Below, one piece after another: positions 12,936-24,157 of a stretch of 64,000 bases of DNA (position 1 is the first letter of the stretch; every line of letters begins with the position of its first letter). The stretch is from Pontederia crassipes. Taxonomy: Eukaryota; Streptophyta; Magnoliopsida; Commelinales; Pontederiaceae. The notes below the pieces were generated by a model. That model was not told where the DNA came from. It did no database searches and worked only from the letters and a program-made list of their open reading frames with translations. Location of the stretch: the NCBI GenBank assembly GCA_030549335.1, contig CM060190.1:48994999-49058998 (forward strand), written 5' to 3'. The position numbers and the translations under genes were made by a program.

Positions 12936-13547
12936 AATTCTAATTTAGAATCTTAATTTAGTTTTTAATGAAATAAATTAACATAATATCATATCATTGA
13001 AAAAATAAGTATATTCTTATTCTCTCTCATATTTAATTTAAAGAGAATATATTTTGGGAATATAATATTTTATTATAAATAGATTATATTTATAATAATA
13101 GTATAATGTATGGATAAATAATAGAAAAATAAATACAATTGGAAAAAGTGAAAAGGTGATCAAATGAATATTTTTGTGTCTTGAAATAATATATATTCTT
13201 ATTGTTGGTTAAAAATAACAATTTCACATTTTTCAAGATGTGTTTTTAAAAAAAAATAGGCTACACCCATTTAATCTATATGATGTTTGCTTATATTTTG
13301 AGAATACCGCGATATTGTGTCATTTAATTTTAGCCCCCTTTGGTACAAGAATTAGAGCAAGATTATTATGTTTAGAATTGATTTATGGGGGCAGAAACAA
13401 AGACAATTCAAATTTTCTGTGTTCTTTTCTTTACGAGAATTTTGTTGCTCCCATAGATTAACAAAATGGAGCAACTACGGAACTATAAAAACTTTACTCA
13501 TGAATATCTTTTTCTGTCCAAAGGAGGTGCTGGAATTGGAGTTGGAA

Positions 13548-14190
13548 CTCAACATAATGATGTTTTCAAAAGTAGGATTTTCCCTTTTGAAAACAAGAAG
13601 TGTATTCTAACACCCTAAAATTTACCTTAAAATTGAGAATATTTAAAATTTTGATGTACTACTCTATTTTCCATTACATGAGCACATGATATAATGTGAC
13701 TTAATTTATAACAAAAATTAATTAATGTCATAGTTTAGCATATCTTTCAACGGAAGACTTTGTAAAAACATTTATATAATGCTAATAATTCATAGATCAT
13801 ACCCTACAAGTTCAAGTTAACATGGAACATGAAGACATTAATAGTAAATATTCATAAACATCTCTACAATCTATCAGTCTCAACATAATGATGTTTTCAT
13901 AAGTAAGTTTTTACTTTTCTTTCTTTTTTAAAAAAGAAATACTTGTAGTCTAACACCCTAAAATCTACCCTAGAACTTGAAATTTTTTTTTAAAAAATTT
14001 ATGTACTACTCTATTTTCCATTACATTAGCACATGATATAAATGTGACTTAATTTATAAAGAAAATTAATTAATGACATAATTTATCGTATCTTTCAATG
14101 GAAGACTTTATAAAAAAATGTATATAATGCTAATAATTCATATATCATACCCAACAAGTTCAAGTTAACATGGAACATGAAGACATTAAT
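13548..14190. repeat. Two-copy tandem duplication, period about 331 bp
   Basis: The block starting CTCAACATAATGATGTTTTC at 13,548 recurs at 13,879 and the two copies remain alignable to about 14,190. Shared landmarks include CTAACACCCTAAAAT, TGTACTACTCTATTTTCC and GTTAACATGGAACATGAAGA. The copies differ by scattered substitutions and small indels. Neither encodes a recognisable protein. Confidence 0.9.
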
Positions 14191-17100
14191 TATAAGGGTT
14201 AAATGTATATGCGAAGCAGCAAATGATTAGCACCATGCCAAGCAGGCTGAAAATCTTTCGATCGTGATTCGATGGTTCTGAAGGATGCACCCATCCAAAT
14301 GTCATGGGACGGCTCATGTGGATCTCGCGAGATGTTGCAGTCCTTTCCGATTGCAACGCCCGCTTCACATAAAACATTTTCGCTCGATTTTTTCCTTTCT
14401 AATCATAGCGCCCACTTCACACGAAACACTCCCGCTCACTCCAGGATCGGGATCCGGCTGTCTTCTCCGATGAGCACAGCGGCGACGATCGGTGAGTGCC
14501 AGGTACCTACCTCTCCCGCATTGTCTTTCTCTCGCTCTCCACTTTTTGCCTTTTCACGGCCGAGACTTCGCAATCTTTGTTTGTCGATTACAAATCTGCG
14601 ACCAGTTGTTCCGGGGCAGTAATCAACGACCTCCATCTCTCTAGTCCTCCGACGAATGTGAGTGGCTCCCTATCCCTCCCTCTCTCTCGCTTGGTGATGG
14701 GCGGCTCCACTTTTGCAGGTGGAGAGTGGCTCCAGTCCTTTGCAATCTTCTCTGATGACCTTCACTACACCAGGTGAGATAATTCTGAGCCTTCTCTTTC
14801 ACCCCTCTCTCTCTCTCTCTCTCTTAGATTGTCATTTCTGTATAGATCGGTGAGCTTAGAGCCTGCATTCTTCTTTCCATTTGAACTTTACATTTATAAG
14901 GTATTGATAAAAGCCTACGCCACGAAACAATGTTTATTGCATTCTTCTTTTCATTTGAACTTGCATTTTACTCTTAAGCACTTACATTTAGAAAAAGTCA
15001 CATATCATGTATTTTTGTTTAAATTTGTTTATGTTATATGATACGCCAAGAAAATGTATTTTTAAACTTCATGTTGCAGTAGTTAAATAGTACACAAAAT
15101 GAACAACTACATAGTACTTAATAGTCAAGAAAGATACCTGATTCACATAGGTAATGTTTAATACAAGAAAGATACATTTTTTTTCTCACTTGTTACATCA
15201 TTTTCCTGATAATTTCTGTTAAAGATACATCATTGACACATGAAGTTTCCTGTTTATAGTGATTTTGACCCTTTACTGTTCTTCTATGTGCGTTGTAGAT
15301 TTTGTATTAAGGAGGCAGGGTGATGAACATGCACTATCTATTGCAGTTTGCTTTCATAAGCATTGGTAACTGCCTGCTTATGCATTTTTTTATTTTGTAC
15401 CTAAAGTAATTGATGCCTGGGTTGCGAATCGTGCACTGTGGAATGATGTTATGAAGGAAGTTATGCTTGGAAATATGTGAAGAGCTGAGCATTTTCTGTC
15501 TATGTTAAGTAACTGAGAATGTTGAACCCGAGGGTCTTATTTTGTATTAAGTAATTTCAGAAAATGCTTAGTTTCTGTTATGATCATTTGCACTCTCTTT
15601 TGATTATAGTTGTTGCATCTCTTATGTGTTGGGATAGGATTTTACGACATTGCAAAAGAGATATTACTTTATTTGTTATCAATATTTTTTGTTATTCCAT
15701 TGGCCATCAGGCAGCTGTAGCAGATTGTGTGGCAAAATTTTTGTTATCAATATATATGCAACAAAGGAGGAGTGGTTTGTGACGGACTATCTTTCTTATG
15801 TGGTAATAGATGTCAAAATTCAGAGTTCATGTTCCTATTATTTTTTTCTCAAATCTCGAGATAATACATTAAAGGAAAAATATATGTGTAGTGTCTTAAT
15901 CAACTATTAATGTAGCACAGTACATGCGCCTCAATCCAGTGGAAAAACTGTAACTAAACTCCATTGGAAAAAGATGTATATGGGTAGAGGCAGAAGTCTC
16001 AAAGTAAATGCAGCTTCAATATTGATGTCCTCTTTTGCAGATAATTAAAGATGTTACATATGCATCTACAACCTATGTAGAAATAATGCTCGCATAAAAG
16101 TAGCTGAGATACTAAAAATAGAGTAGTCTTAAAACTATTTCATGGCCGTTACTACAACTAATATAAGTAAAACAAAAGTTGAAAATTGCCATAATGACGA
16201 AGGAGGTCCATGTCTTGATTTTTTTTATTGTATCAATTTCCTATTTCAAGTGTAGGATTTTGTCTTCACTCTCCAACCAATTTATCTTGCGTAGGAATTC
16301 ATTAATGATATCCTTGTAGTGATCTTCGAGAGGCCCATCAATTTAACGAAAAAATCGGCATGCTCCAATTATATTTAAAAATTAAATTAGAATATGATTG
16401 ATATTAGCATCATGTAATCCACAAAAGATAAGCTAAATGAAGATTTACTTTGTGATTCTTGCAACCATAAGATGTCCGACCAAGATTGAGCAGTCCAAGA
16501 TGTTTTAATTTCCGCTTCTTCTTCACAATAATATTGAAGAACCATTTTGTTTCACGACGAAGCCTTCAACATCAACATATTAATTACAGTTGCATTATTT
16601 TTTCATAACATGTTTTTCATAACACAGTTGCAATAAGAAAATATAGAAATCATTAAATGTTTGTCTTCCAACTATGTGATCTGAATGAATCCAACTTGTA
16701 ACACCATATATGCTTTCACGTTCATATAAAACCTATGTTTAGCAAGGACAAAAAAAAAGATAATAGCAATCATGAATATTCATGCAACACATGCAATGAA
16801 AAAAGTTATAAAAATGCATTTCCGTCATTCCCCAATTGATCTATTTTGATTCGAGACTTCTCCGCAAAAAGTTTAGGATTAAAGTTGTGATGAATAAGTA
16901 ATAAATCAATCATCAATGCATTTTTAATATATAGGTGAAGAAAATAATTAGAATACATCTGCGTTTTATTCATACGAAATTATACTCTTGATCTAATCTT
17001 AGGTCTTTATTACATATATAATTTTAAGAAGTACTCTCCGTTTGTTTGTACCTCAAATTTAGACGATTTTTCGCCCGTGTGTGGAAGGAAGAATGTTGGA

Positions 17101-17500
17101 TTCCTCTTGAATTGACTCAGAACAATTTATTTTATATTTATTTAAAATCTGGCATCATTGTCTGAAAATTCAATTCAATTAAGGATGAATAGATTTATTT
17201 ATTTTCTTTTTTTTCTTCAATGGAGATCTCAGAATTACTAGCACCAAAGCCAAAGCATGATTTATTTATTTTCTTCTCTTTTCAATGGCGGGACAATTCC
17301 ATCCGGCCAAGCTGGGGTTCATCATTTAGTGCAAAAAAAAAAAAAATCATGCAATGCACGACGTGTGTAAATAAAACGGATCCCGAAAGCATGATTTGCT
17401 GGTCTTTTAATCCTCCTCCGTCCAGTCTCCGAAGTCCAAACTCAAAGTCACCGACCAACCAACAATGAAGAGAAGAATTATGGCACCACTGCCACTGGCT
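14190..17500. other. Intergenic region with a GC-richer CT-tract island
   Basis: Between 14,270 and 14,830 the base composition changes. The segment has CpGs, pyrimidine-rich stretches and a (CT)n tract at about 14,803-14,824, resembling the promoter and leader of a plant gene. Possible splice donors are present, but no following exons with a recognisable product were found. It may be a decayed gene start or a noncoding transcript. The rest, to 17,500, is AT-rich with no recognisable feature. Confidence 0.35.
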
Positions 17501-17896
17501 TTTGGATGTGTATGTCTCTTTACGTGAGAGAGAAAGAGAGAGAGAGAGGAGACGAATCACACTGCACTGCACTGCACTGCACAGTACGCTGCAAACTCTT
17601 TAGTACTGAGCACAGCAAGTAACCGTCTGCTTTTGCCTTTCGTCCTCTTCTTGTGACCCCTGACACACAGAAACCCACACTGAGAGGAGATGGGGGGAGG
17701 GAGAGAGAGAGAGAGCAGCAGCGCGCAGCAGCAAACTGGCTTAAGAACGACGCGAGTACGCATCATACGAACAATAGCCATTAGCATAGCTACGAAGAAC
17801 AAGAAGAAGACCTCTTTTTTTGGCTTCATTGGAGCCTAAAGGAACCTCCCAGTCCCAGTGCCAGTGGTAACAGTTCAAAGTTCATTCATGCCAAGG
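17500..17896 (+). promoter_or_regulatory. Probable promoter and first 5' UTR exon of the MSP1-like gene
   Basis: This segment has purine and pyrimidine microsatellites ((GA)n at 17,530-17,550 and 17,700-17,715) and a CACTG repeat at about 17,560-17,582. It ends in CCAAG followed by GTAACG, a plausible splice donor after 17,896. It lies about 2.3 kb upstream of the MSP1-like CDS. A 5' UTR intron would explain the distance, but this is inference. Confidence 0.35.
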
Positions 17897-19402
17897 TAAC
17901 GATCCCTACTCCTTTTTTTTTGGTCTCAGTCGCTCGCTGGATATAAATTCTTTTGACCTCTTTGCGCATGTTGTTTGTTGACGGCTTTCCAGCTTTTTGT
18001 GCCTTCTCCGCTTCTCGGATGGTTTTTGCTGCTGATCACCGGGTTTTCTTTTTTGTTTTTCTTTTCGTGGAAAATTTTGTGCCTTCTTCTTTCCGTCCCC
18101 CAACATCGGAATTGATGCGACAAATCTCCTTCGTCGGGACAAATGTGTACTCGGCGCTCACCATCGTACCCAAAACTCCGTCTTGTTCTGTGGCTTCAAC
18201 TCCGACACTAGAGAAGAACGGAGGCAAGCGAGAGGGATGCTTCTCCTTCTTTGCTTTTTGAATCCCTCTCTGAGCATGACGCTGTTGGAATCGATTCGTA
18301 AAAGCGTGAATGTTGGTGCCATTGTTGTTTTGTCTTCAATATCTATGCAAGTGATCGGATTCGACAGAGCATTTGGCGGCAATTTGTTGGTTTTCTTAAG
18401 GCTTTAAATCATCATCATCTGATATAAAGGCAACGAGACAGAGGTTTGTGACCCAATATTTTATTTCTAGTGTGCCAATTCGAACCCACTCACGCCTCCT
18501 GGGCCCTGGCTTCTGTTCCAAATATCTCTGAGCTCATCATGGTGGAGCTCAGAACAGAAACTGCACGTAGAAGTGTCTCCTTTCTCAGCGACGCCCCTCT
18601 TGCACGCTAATTGTTTACTGAACTGCTTCATAAAGATATTTTTGTACCAAGTTTGGATCTTTCTGTGCTTGGTGGCCTTCAGAACTTGATCTTGCTAAAT
18701 GTATTTGGCGAGGGAGTTGAACCGTTGGTCTTTAATGAGGTTGCAGACTGTTGCATTAATGGTACGTGGCCTCGCCCCACAGCTGTCTCTGGTGGGGATG
18801 GAGTCTTGGGTCTTGCTTTTAGGATGTAGGTGGTGTAACTCTTCTTTCTGCTGCTCTATTGTGGCTTGCCCCAGTCATATCTGTCCCTCTCTCACGCACA
18901 CACGCGGACACTCTCATTCATATAAAGGTTTCTCCTAGCTTTAGTGGTGTGTGATGGGGGAATGCTGTGAACTTTTATGGTTGCTGGGGTTTGTTTCTAT
19001 CTGAAGAGCTAAAGCTGTTAGCTGCAGAAAGCCAAAGACACCGTTCTATGTTGCATGGGGGGTCCATCTATGCTTTTTATCTTTAGAGGTTCTTCTGTCA
19101 CAGTTCTTTGTCTCTTTCTTCCTGTTCACCAAAAGCTTCTTTTTATCGAGTTTCCTTTGTCATTTATTCGTGCAAAAGTCAACCATTTGAGGCCTTCAGA
19201 GTCCATATTTTATTCAGGGTTGCTGATCAACGTTTCGGGTTCTGACTTCTGAATTCAAATGGAAAATTACGTTTACTCTTTCTCTAATTGTTGGGATGCG
19301 ACTCTTGGATTTATTTGCATTAAATTGTGGACATATCTGATTCATTGCAGCTACAGTTAACTCGTAACCTTACACTTGCTTTTACTACTATGTTTTCTTC
19401 AG

Positions 19403-19481
19403 GATCCTTGTTGAAGACTAACTGTTGCTGATGAGATCATATCTCCTCTAAAGATGGAGCCTTGAAGCCTTCGATGGCAAG
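19403..19481 (+). other. Candidate internal 5' UTR exon of the MSP1-like gene
   Basis: The segment is bounded by a good acceptor (TTTTCTTCAG) and a donor (GGCAAG then GTTTAC). It contains short upstream ATGs, including one of only three codons (ATGGAGCCTTGA). The final leader exon would then start at 20,179, after CTTCTGCAG, just before the coding start. No transcript evidence is available here. Confidence 0.35.
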
Positions 19482-20245
19482 GTTTACTTCTTGATTTATT
19501 CTGTGAGAATGTTAACTTGCAATTTCTTTCACTTTCCACCGTATGTGAAAATGATGATTGTTCCGTCCAGAAATGTTTGATACTTGGTTGTTTTTAGTTT
19601 TAACCTTTATGAAGCATTCAGTAAAATTTTGCATGGCTTAGTTTTAACTTTCATGAACCATTCTATGATGAATGTCTTTGATGATTGAAAACTGTAAAGA
19701 AAAAATTCATTATGTAATGAAGGCCTCTTCTACCTGCAATAGAAGAGCTAAATACTCTATGGTGAACTTAACTTCTAGTAGGATTCCTAAGAATAAAATT
19801 AAAGCTTGGACTAAAATTATCTAGCATATCCAACCTAGAGTCATGAAGCATGATTGAATATCAAACTGCCTTCATTTTCATATTCTTAATTCGTGTTGTT
19901 GTGAGACTGTTCCAAAATAAGGCCATAAGGTTCATTATTTAATGAGTAGCGGTACCTTAATGGTTCAGACACGCAATACAAGTATGATATCTCAATGATG
20001 CATCAAACTCTCTGTAACCATATGAAGTTTTTATTGTGCTATGTAAGTTAAGAGTTCCTGTAGCCAATTCCCTCACTCTCGTAGTACATTTTTCATATCT
20101 TCAAAGCTCCTTTTGCAGTGTAGCTTCTGAATTTACTTGAAACAAGAATTGTGGATCCTAATCTTGTTTCTTCTGCAGATAAACTCCTTTGGATCCAAAT
20201 ACAGATTTCATAGAGGTTTTGTCAACGAAATTTCAGCAAGAGCAA

Positions 20246-23200
20246 ATGAACAAAATGTTGGAATCATTACCTGAACTTCAGAGAAGTCATTTTGGCTCAT
20301 TCTTCATTTTGTGCTTCATCCTCAGCATGGCTACCTCTGCTGCAGATTACATTAATGACATAAGCAATCTTATCACTTTTAGGGAATCAATTGTCCATGG
20401 GCAGCATCTGCTTTCAAGCTGGTTTGATGCAGATGTTTCACCATGCAATTGGTCGGGTATTACCTGCAGAGAACAAGCAGTACTGGAAATAGATTTATCT
20501 CATATTCCACTTAATATGGCAATTCCAAAGTGCATTGCAGAATTAAAATCTCTTAAACGACTCAATTTAAGTGGCTGCAACCTGTCTGGTCAGATTCCAG
20601 AGTCGCTTGGTGACCTAAAAAATTTGGAGCATCTTGACTTAAGTAAGAATGAACTTTCTGAAGTGCTGCCATCTTCGCTTGCAAGTTTGAAAATGTTGAA
20701 AGAACTGGTTCTTGACGGCAATTTGTTCTCTGGCGGTTTGGATGCCATAGTTGGTGATCTTGTGAATCTCAAAATACTTTCCGTTTCTGAAAATTCCTTC
20801 TACGGAGACCTCCCTCATCAGCTGGGAAAGCTGCAGATGCTAGAGTATCTTGACTTGAGCTTAAATTCCTTCTCAGGAATGCTACCCAGCAGTTTGGGCA
20901 ATCTCACCCATCTTTTGCATTTGGATATCAGTAGAAACTCACTGACAGGTTCCATCTTCCCTGGAATTGATTCTTTGAAAAACCTCTTGAGTTTGGACCT
21001 TTCCTACAACAGCTTCGCTGGTACTTTGACCAGTGACATTGGAAAATTAAGAAATTTAAGATCTCTTTGGCTGGGACCTAATGGTTTCACCGGCAGCCTT
21101 CCCATACAGATTGGCAATCTGAAAAAGCTTAAAGTTTTTTCAATTCATAGTTGCAAGTTGGCTGGTGCAATTCCAAAGGAAATCTCAGGCCTCACAAGTT
21201 TAACTGACCTGGATATATCTGAGAACAATTTCAATGGTGGATTACCTTTGGGTATAGGTAACCTGGCAAATTTGATGTTTTTGGTAGCTGCTGATGCAGG
21301 ATTAAGTGGGCGAATACCAGAGGAGCTGGGACAATGCACATGCTTGAAGATGTTAGACTTGTCATTCAACTCACTTTCTGGGCCTTTACCAGTGTCCCTT
21401 GCTGGATTAAGAGGCATCAACACATTCATTGTGGAAGGTAATCAATTAGAGGGTCCCATTCCTACATGGATTTCAAACTGGACGTCAGCATACTCCATAA
21501 GGTTAGGCAAAAATTTATTCAATGGTTCCATACCTCCGTTGATTATGCAATCCTTGAACTCATTCTCAGCTGATGCCAACCAGCTCTCAGGACAGATCCC
21601 ATCGAATATATGTAATGCCAAGTCCTTAACTTTTCTCTCATTGTCTGAGAATAGCCTCACAGGAACTATTGAAGAAACATTCAGAGGTTGTTCTAAACTC
21701 ACTGATTTGATCCTGTCTGGAAACAAGTTGCACGGGAGAGTCCCAGATTATTTTAGTGATTTACCCCTGGTTACATTAGAATTGTCCCACAACAAATTTT
21801 CTGGGATGGTGCCTGATCAACTATGGAAATCTCCAACTTTGCTTGAATTGGCCCTCAGTAACAATCTGCTTGGTGGTCAAATTCCAAGTATGATTGGTGA
21901 AACCTCAGGTTTGGAGAGGCTACAATTGGACAACAATTTCTTTGAAGGAATCATACCAAAGTCAATTGGGGAATTGAGAAACTTGACGAACTTGTCACTC
22001 CATGGGAACAAGTTGTCTGGGCAGATTCCAACAGAGCTTTTTAACTGCACAAAACTTGTAGCACTGGATTTGGGTTCTAATAATCTTACTGGTCCAATTC
22101 ATAAGTCTGTATCCCAGCTAAAGTTGCTAGACAATTTGGTTCTATCTGACAATCAACTCTCTGGCCATATTCCTGGTGAGATCTGTGCTGGGTTTCAACA
22201 GCTGGCATACCCAGATTCAGAGTTTACGCAGCATTATGGCGTGCTTGACATTTCCTACAACAACCTCACTGGTCGGATCCCTTCAGCAATTATGAACTGT
22301 GTGGTGGTGAAGGAGCTAAGGCTGCAAGGCAACGGGCTAAATGGAGGCATCCCTCCTGAGTTGGCCTATCTTACAAATCTGACCTACATTGATTTATCTT
22401 TCAACTCACTTAGAGGACATATTTTGCCACAGCTTTTTCCTTCAAGAAATCTTCAAGGCCTCCTCCTGTCAAACAATCAACTAGATGGTCCCATTCCAAG
22501 AGAACTAGGCACAAGGTTTCCAAACTTGGTGAAGCTAAATTTGTCTTTTAATAAGCTCACTGACACTTTTCCTAGTTCTATCTTTGATATTCAGACCCTT
22601 TCTGATCTTGACATCGGCCATAATTTGCTTTCAGGATCCATTCCATTCCCAGAAGACATTGTGAGGGGGTTAAGCTCCCTCCTTATTCTGAATGCCAGTT
22701 ACAATAATTTCTCTGGAACAATTTCTGAATCGCTCTCTAATCTTACATCTCTTTGTGTCATTGACCTCCATAACAACAGTTTAAGTGGAAGCTTGCCATC
22801 TGCACTTACACATTTAGATTATTTGACTTATCTCGACCTTTCAAATAATGATTTCCAGGATGCTATACCCTGTGATGTCTGCAGCATAGTTGGCCTCTCT
22901 TTTATTGACTTGTCAGGCAACAAGTTCAACAGATATGCGCCAGAAAACTGCACTTCATCTAACCAATGCCTAACCCGGCATATTTTCTCCTCTCCTGTGG
23001 TAGCTTATCCTTCATCTCAGGCTCTAACACAGCGCTCAGTTTGTATCCTAACTATTGCTGCTGCAGTCAGCTTTGTAGCATTGTTCTTTGGTCTCTTAAG
23101 ATGGAGGACAGGGAAGCAGAACATTATGTCCACTGTTTCTGTCAACAAGGGAAAACCACCATTAATAGAACCTGCTTCAAGTGATGAACTTCTCGAAAAG

Positions 23201-24157
23201 AAGCTCCGAGAACCATTGAGTATAAACATTGCCATGTTTGAGCATGCTTTACTGCGGTTAACTCTGGCTGACATCTTGAAGGCGACCGAGAATTTCAGCA
23301 AAGCCCACATTATAGGAGAAGGTGGGTTTGGCACTGTTTATAAAGCAACTCTGCAGGAAGGTCATGTTGTTGCCATCAAGAGGCTCCATGGAGGTGGCCA
23401 GTTCCAGGGCAACCGTGAATTCTTGGCTGAGATGGAAACCATTGGAAAGGTGAAGCACCAAAATCTTGTACCCCTGTTGGGCTACTGTGTATTCGGTGAT
23501 GAGCGGTTTCTGATATATGAATACATGAAAAATGGCAGTCTTGAATTTTGGCTGCAGGACCAAGCGAATGCTAATGAGGCTCTTGGATGGCCTGCCAGGT
23601 TCAAGGTTTGTCTGGGATCAGCTCGTGGTCTTGCATTCCTGCATCATGGCTTTGTACCACATATTATACATAGGGACATGAAGTCCAGTAACATCCTGCT
23701 AAACAAGGACTTCAAGCCAAGAGTCTCTGATTTTGGCCTTGCACGCATCATCAGCGCGTGTGAGACTCATGTCAGCACTGATCTTGCTGGGACCTTTGGT
23801 TACATTCCACCAGAGTATGGACTAACAATGAAGGCAACTTCCAAAGGTGATGTTTACAGCTTCGGAGTGGTGATGCTTGAGTTGCTAACAGGAAGACCTC
23901 CCATAGGACAGGAGGAAACGGAAGGTGGTGGAAGTCTGGTTGGATGGGTGCGGTGGATGGCCCGCCGGGGAAAAGAAGCTGAGCTATTTGATAAGTGCCT
24001 ACCTACTGGTGGCCATTGGAGGGAGCAAATGGTGCAGGTGCTTGCAGTTGCCAAAGCATGCACATATGACGAACCATGTAAAAGGCCTAGCATGGTTGAG
24101 GTGGTGAAGATGCTTAAGGAGATCGAGATGATGGAGTCTGGGGTACAACAGTCCTAG
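20246..24157 (+). CDS. MSP1: LRR receptor-like kinase, MSP1 type (intronless CDS)
   Basis: In rice, MSP1 is a plasma-membrane receptor that, with a TPD1-like peptide ligand, limits the number of sporogenous cells and specifies anther wall layers. The product here has 1303 residues (rice MSP1 about 1294). Order: signal peptide (hydrophobic core about residues 18-32), cysteine pair before the LRRs (about C66-C73), a long leucine-rich repeat ectodomain to about residue 910, one membrane segment at about 931-953, and a cytoplasmic kinase. Kinase landmarks are the GEGGFG loop at about 1023-1028, K1045, HRD at 1142-1144 and DFG at 1162-1164, so it is a complete RD kinase. The juxtamembrane block with EPLSIN and HALLR closely resembles rice MSP1. 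The chosen start is the ATG at 20,246; the frame opens earlier only at a non-ATG codon. The ATG at 20,255 is an alternative. Confidence 0.93.
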   Translation: MNKMLESLPELQRSHFGSFFILCFILSMATSAADYINDISNLITFRESIVHGQHLLSSWFDADVSPCNWSGITCREQAVLEIDLSHIPLNMAIPKCIAELKSLKRLNLSGCNLSGQIPESLGDLKNLEHLDLSKNELSEVLPSSLASLKMLKELVLDGNLFSGGLDAIVGDLVNLKILSVSENSFYGDLPHQLGKLQMLEYLDLSLNSFSGMLPSSLGNLTHLLHLDISRNSLTGSIFPGIDSLKNLLSLDLSYNSFAGTLTSDIGKLRNLRSLWLGPNGFTGSLPIQIGNLKKLKVFSIHSCKLAGAIPKEISGLTSLTDLDISENNFNGGLPLGIGNLANLMFLVAADAGLSGRIPEELGQCTCLKMLDLSFNSLSGPLPVSLAGLRGINTFIVEGNQLEGPIPTWISNWTSAYSIRLGKNLFNGSIPPLIMQSLNSFSADANQLSGQIPSNICNAKSLTFLSLSENSLTGTIEETFRGCSKLTDLILSGNKLHGRVPDYFSDLPLVTLELSHNKFSGMVPDQLWKSPTLLELALSNNLLGGQIPSMIGETSGLERLQLDNNFFEGIIPKSIGELRNLTNLSLHGNKLSGQIPTELFNCTKLVALDLGSNNLTGPIHKSVSQLKLLDNLVLSDNQLSGHIPGEICAGFQQLAYPDSEFTQHYGVLDISYNNLTGRIPSAIMNCVVVKELRLQGNGLNGGIPPELAYLTNLTYIDLSFNSLRGHILPQLFPSRNLQGLLLSNNQLDGPIPRELGTRFPNLVKLNLSFNKLTDTFPSSIFDIQTLSDLDIGHNLLSGSIPFPEDIVRGLSSLLILNASYNNFSGTISESLSNLTSLCVIDLHNNSLSGSLPSALTHLDYLTYLDLSNNDFQDAIPCDVCSIVGLSFIDLSGNKFNRYAPENCTSSNQCLTRHIFSSPVVAYPSSQALTQRSVCILTIAAAVSFVALFFGLLRWRTGKQNIMSTVSVNKGKPPLIEPASSDELLEKKLREPLSINIAMFEHALLRLTLADILKATENFSKAHIIGEGGFGTVYKATLQEGHVVAIKRLHGGGQFQGNREFLAEMETIGKVKHQNLVPLLGYCVFGDERFLIYEYMKNGSLEFWLQDQANANEALGWPARFKVCLGSARGLAFLHHGFVPHIIHRDMKSSNILLNKDFKPRVSDFGLARIISACETHVSTDLAGTFGYIPPEYGLTMKATSKGDVYSFGVVMLELLTGRPPIGQEETEGGGSLVGWVRWMARRGKEAELFDKCLPTGGHWREQMVQVLAVAKACTYDEPCKRPSMVEVVKMLKEIEMMESGVQQS

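Noticed and set aside
20189..20245. Upstream extension of the MSP1-like frame
   Set aside because: The codon at 20,189 is TTG, not ATG, and the segment lies just after a splice acceptor, so it is most likely leader.
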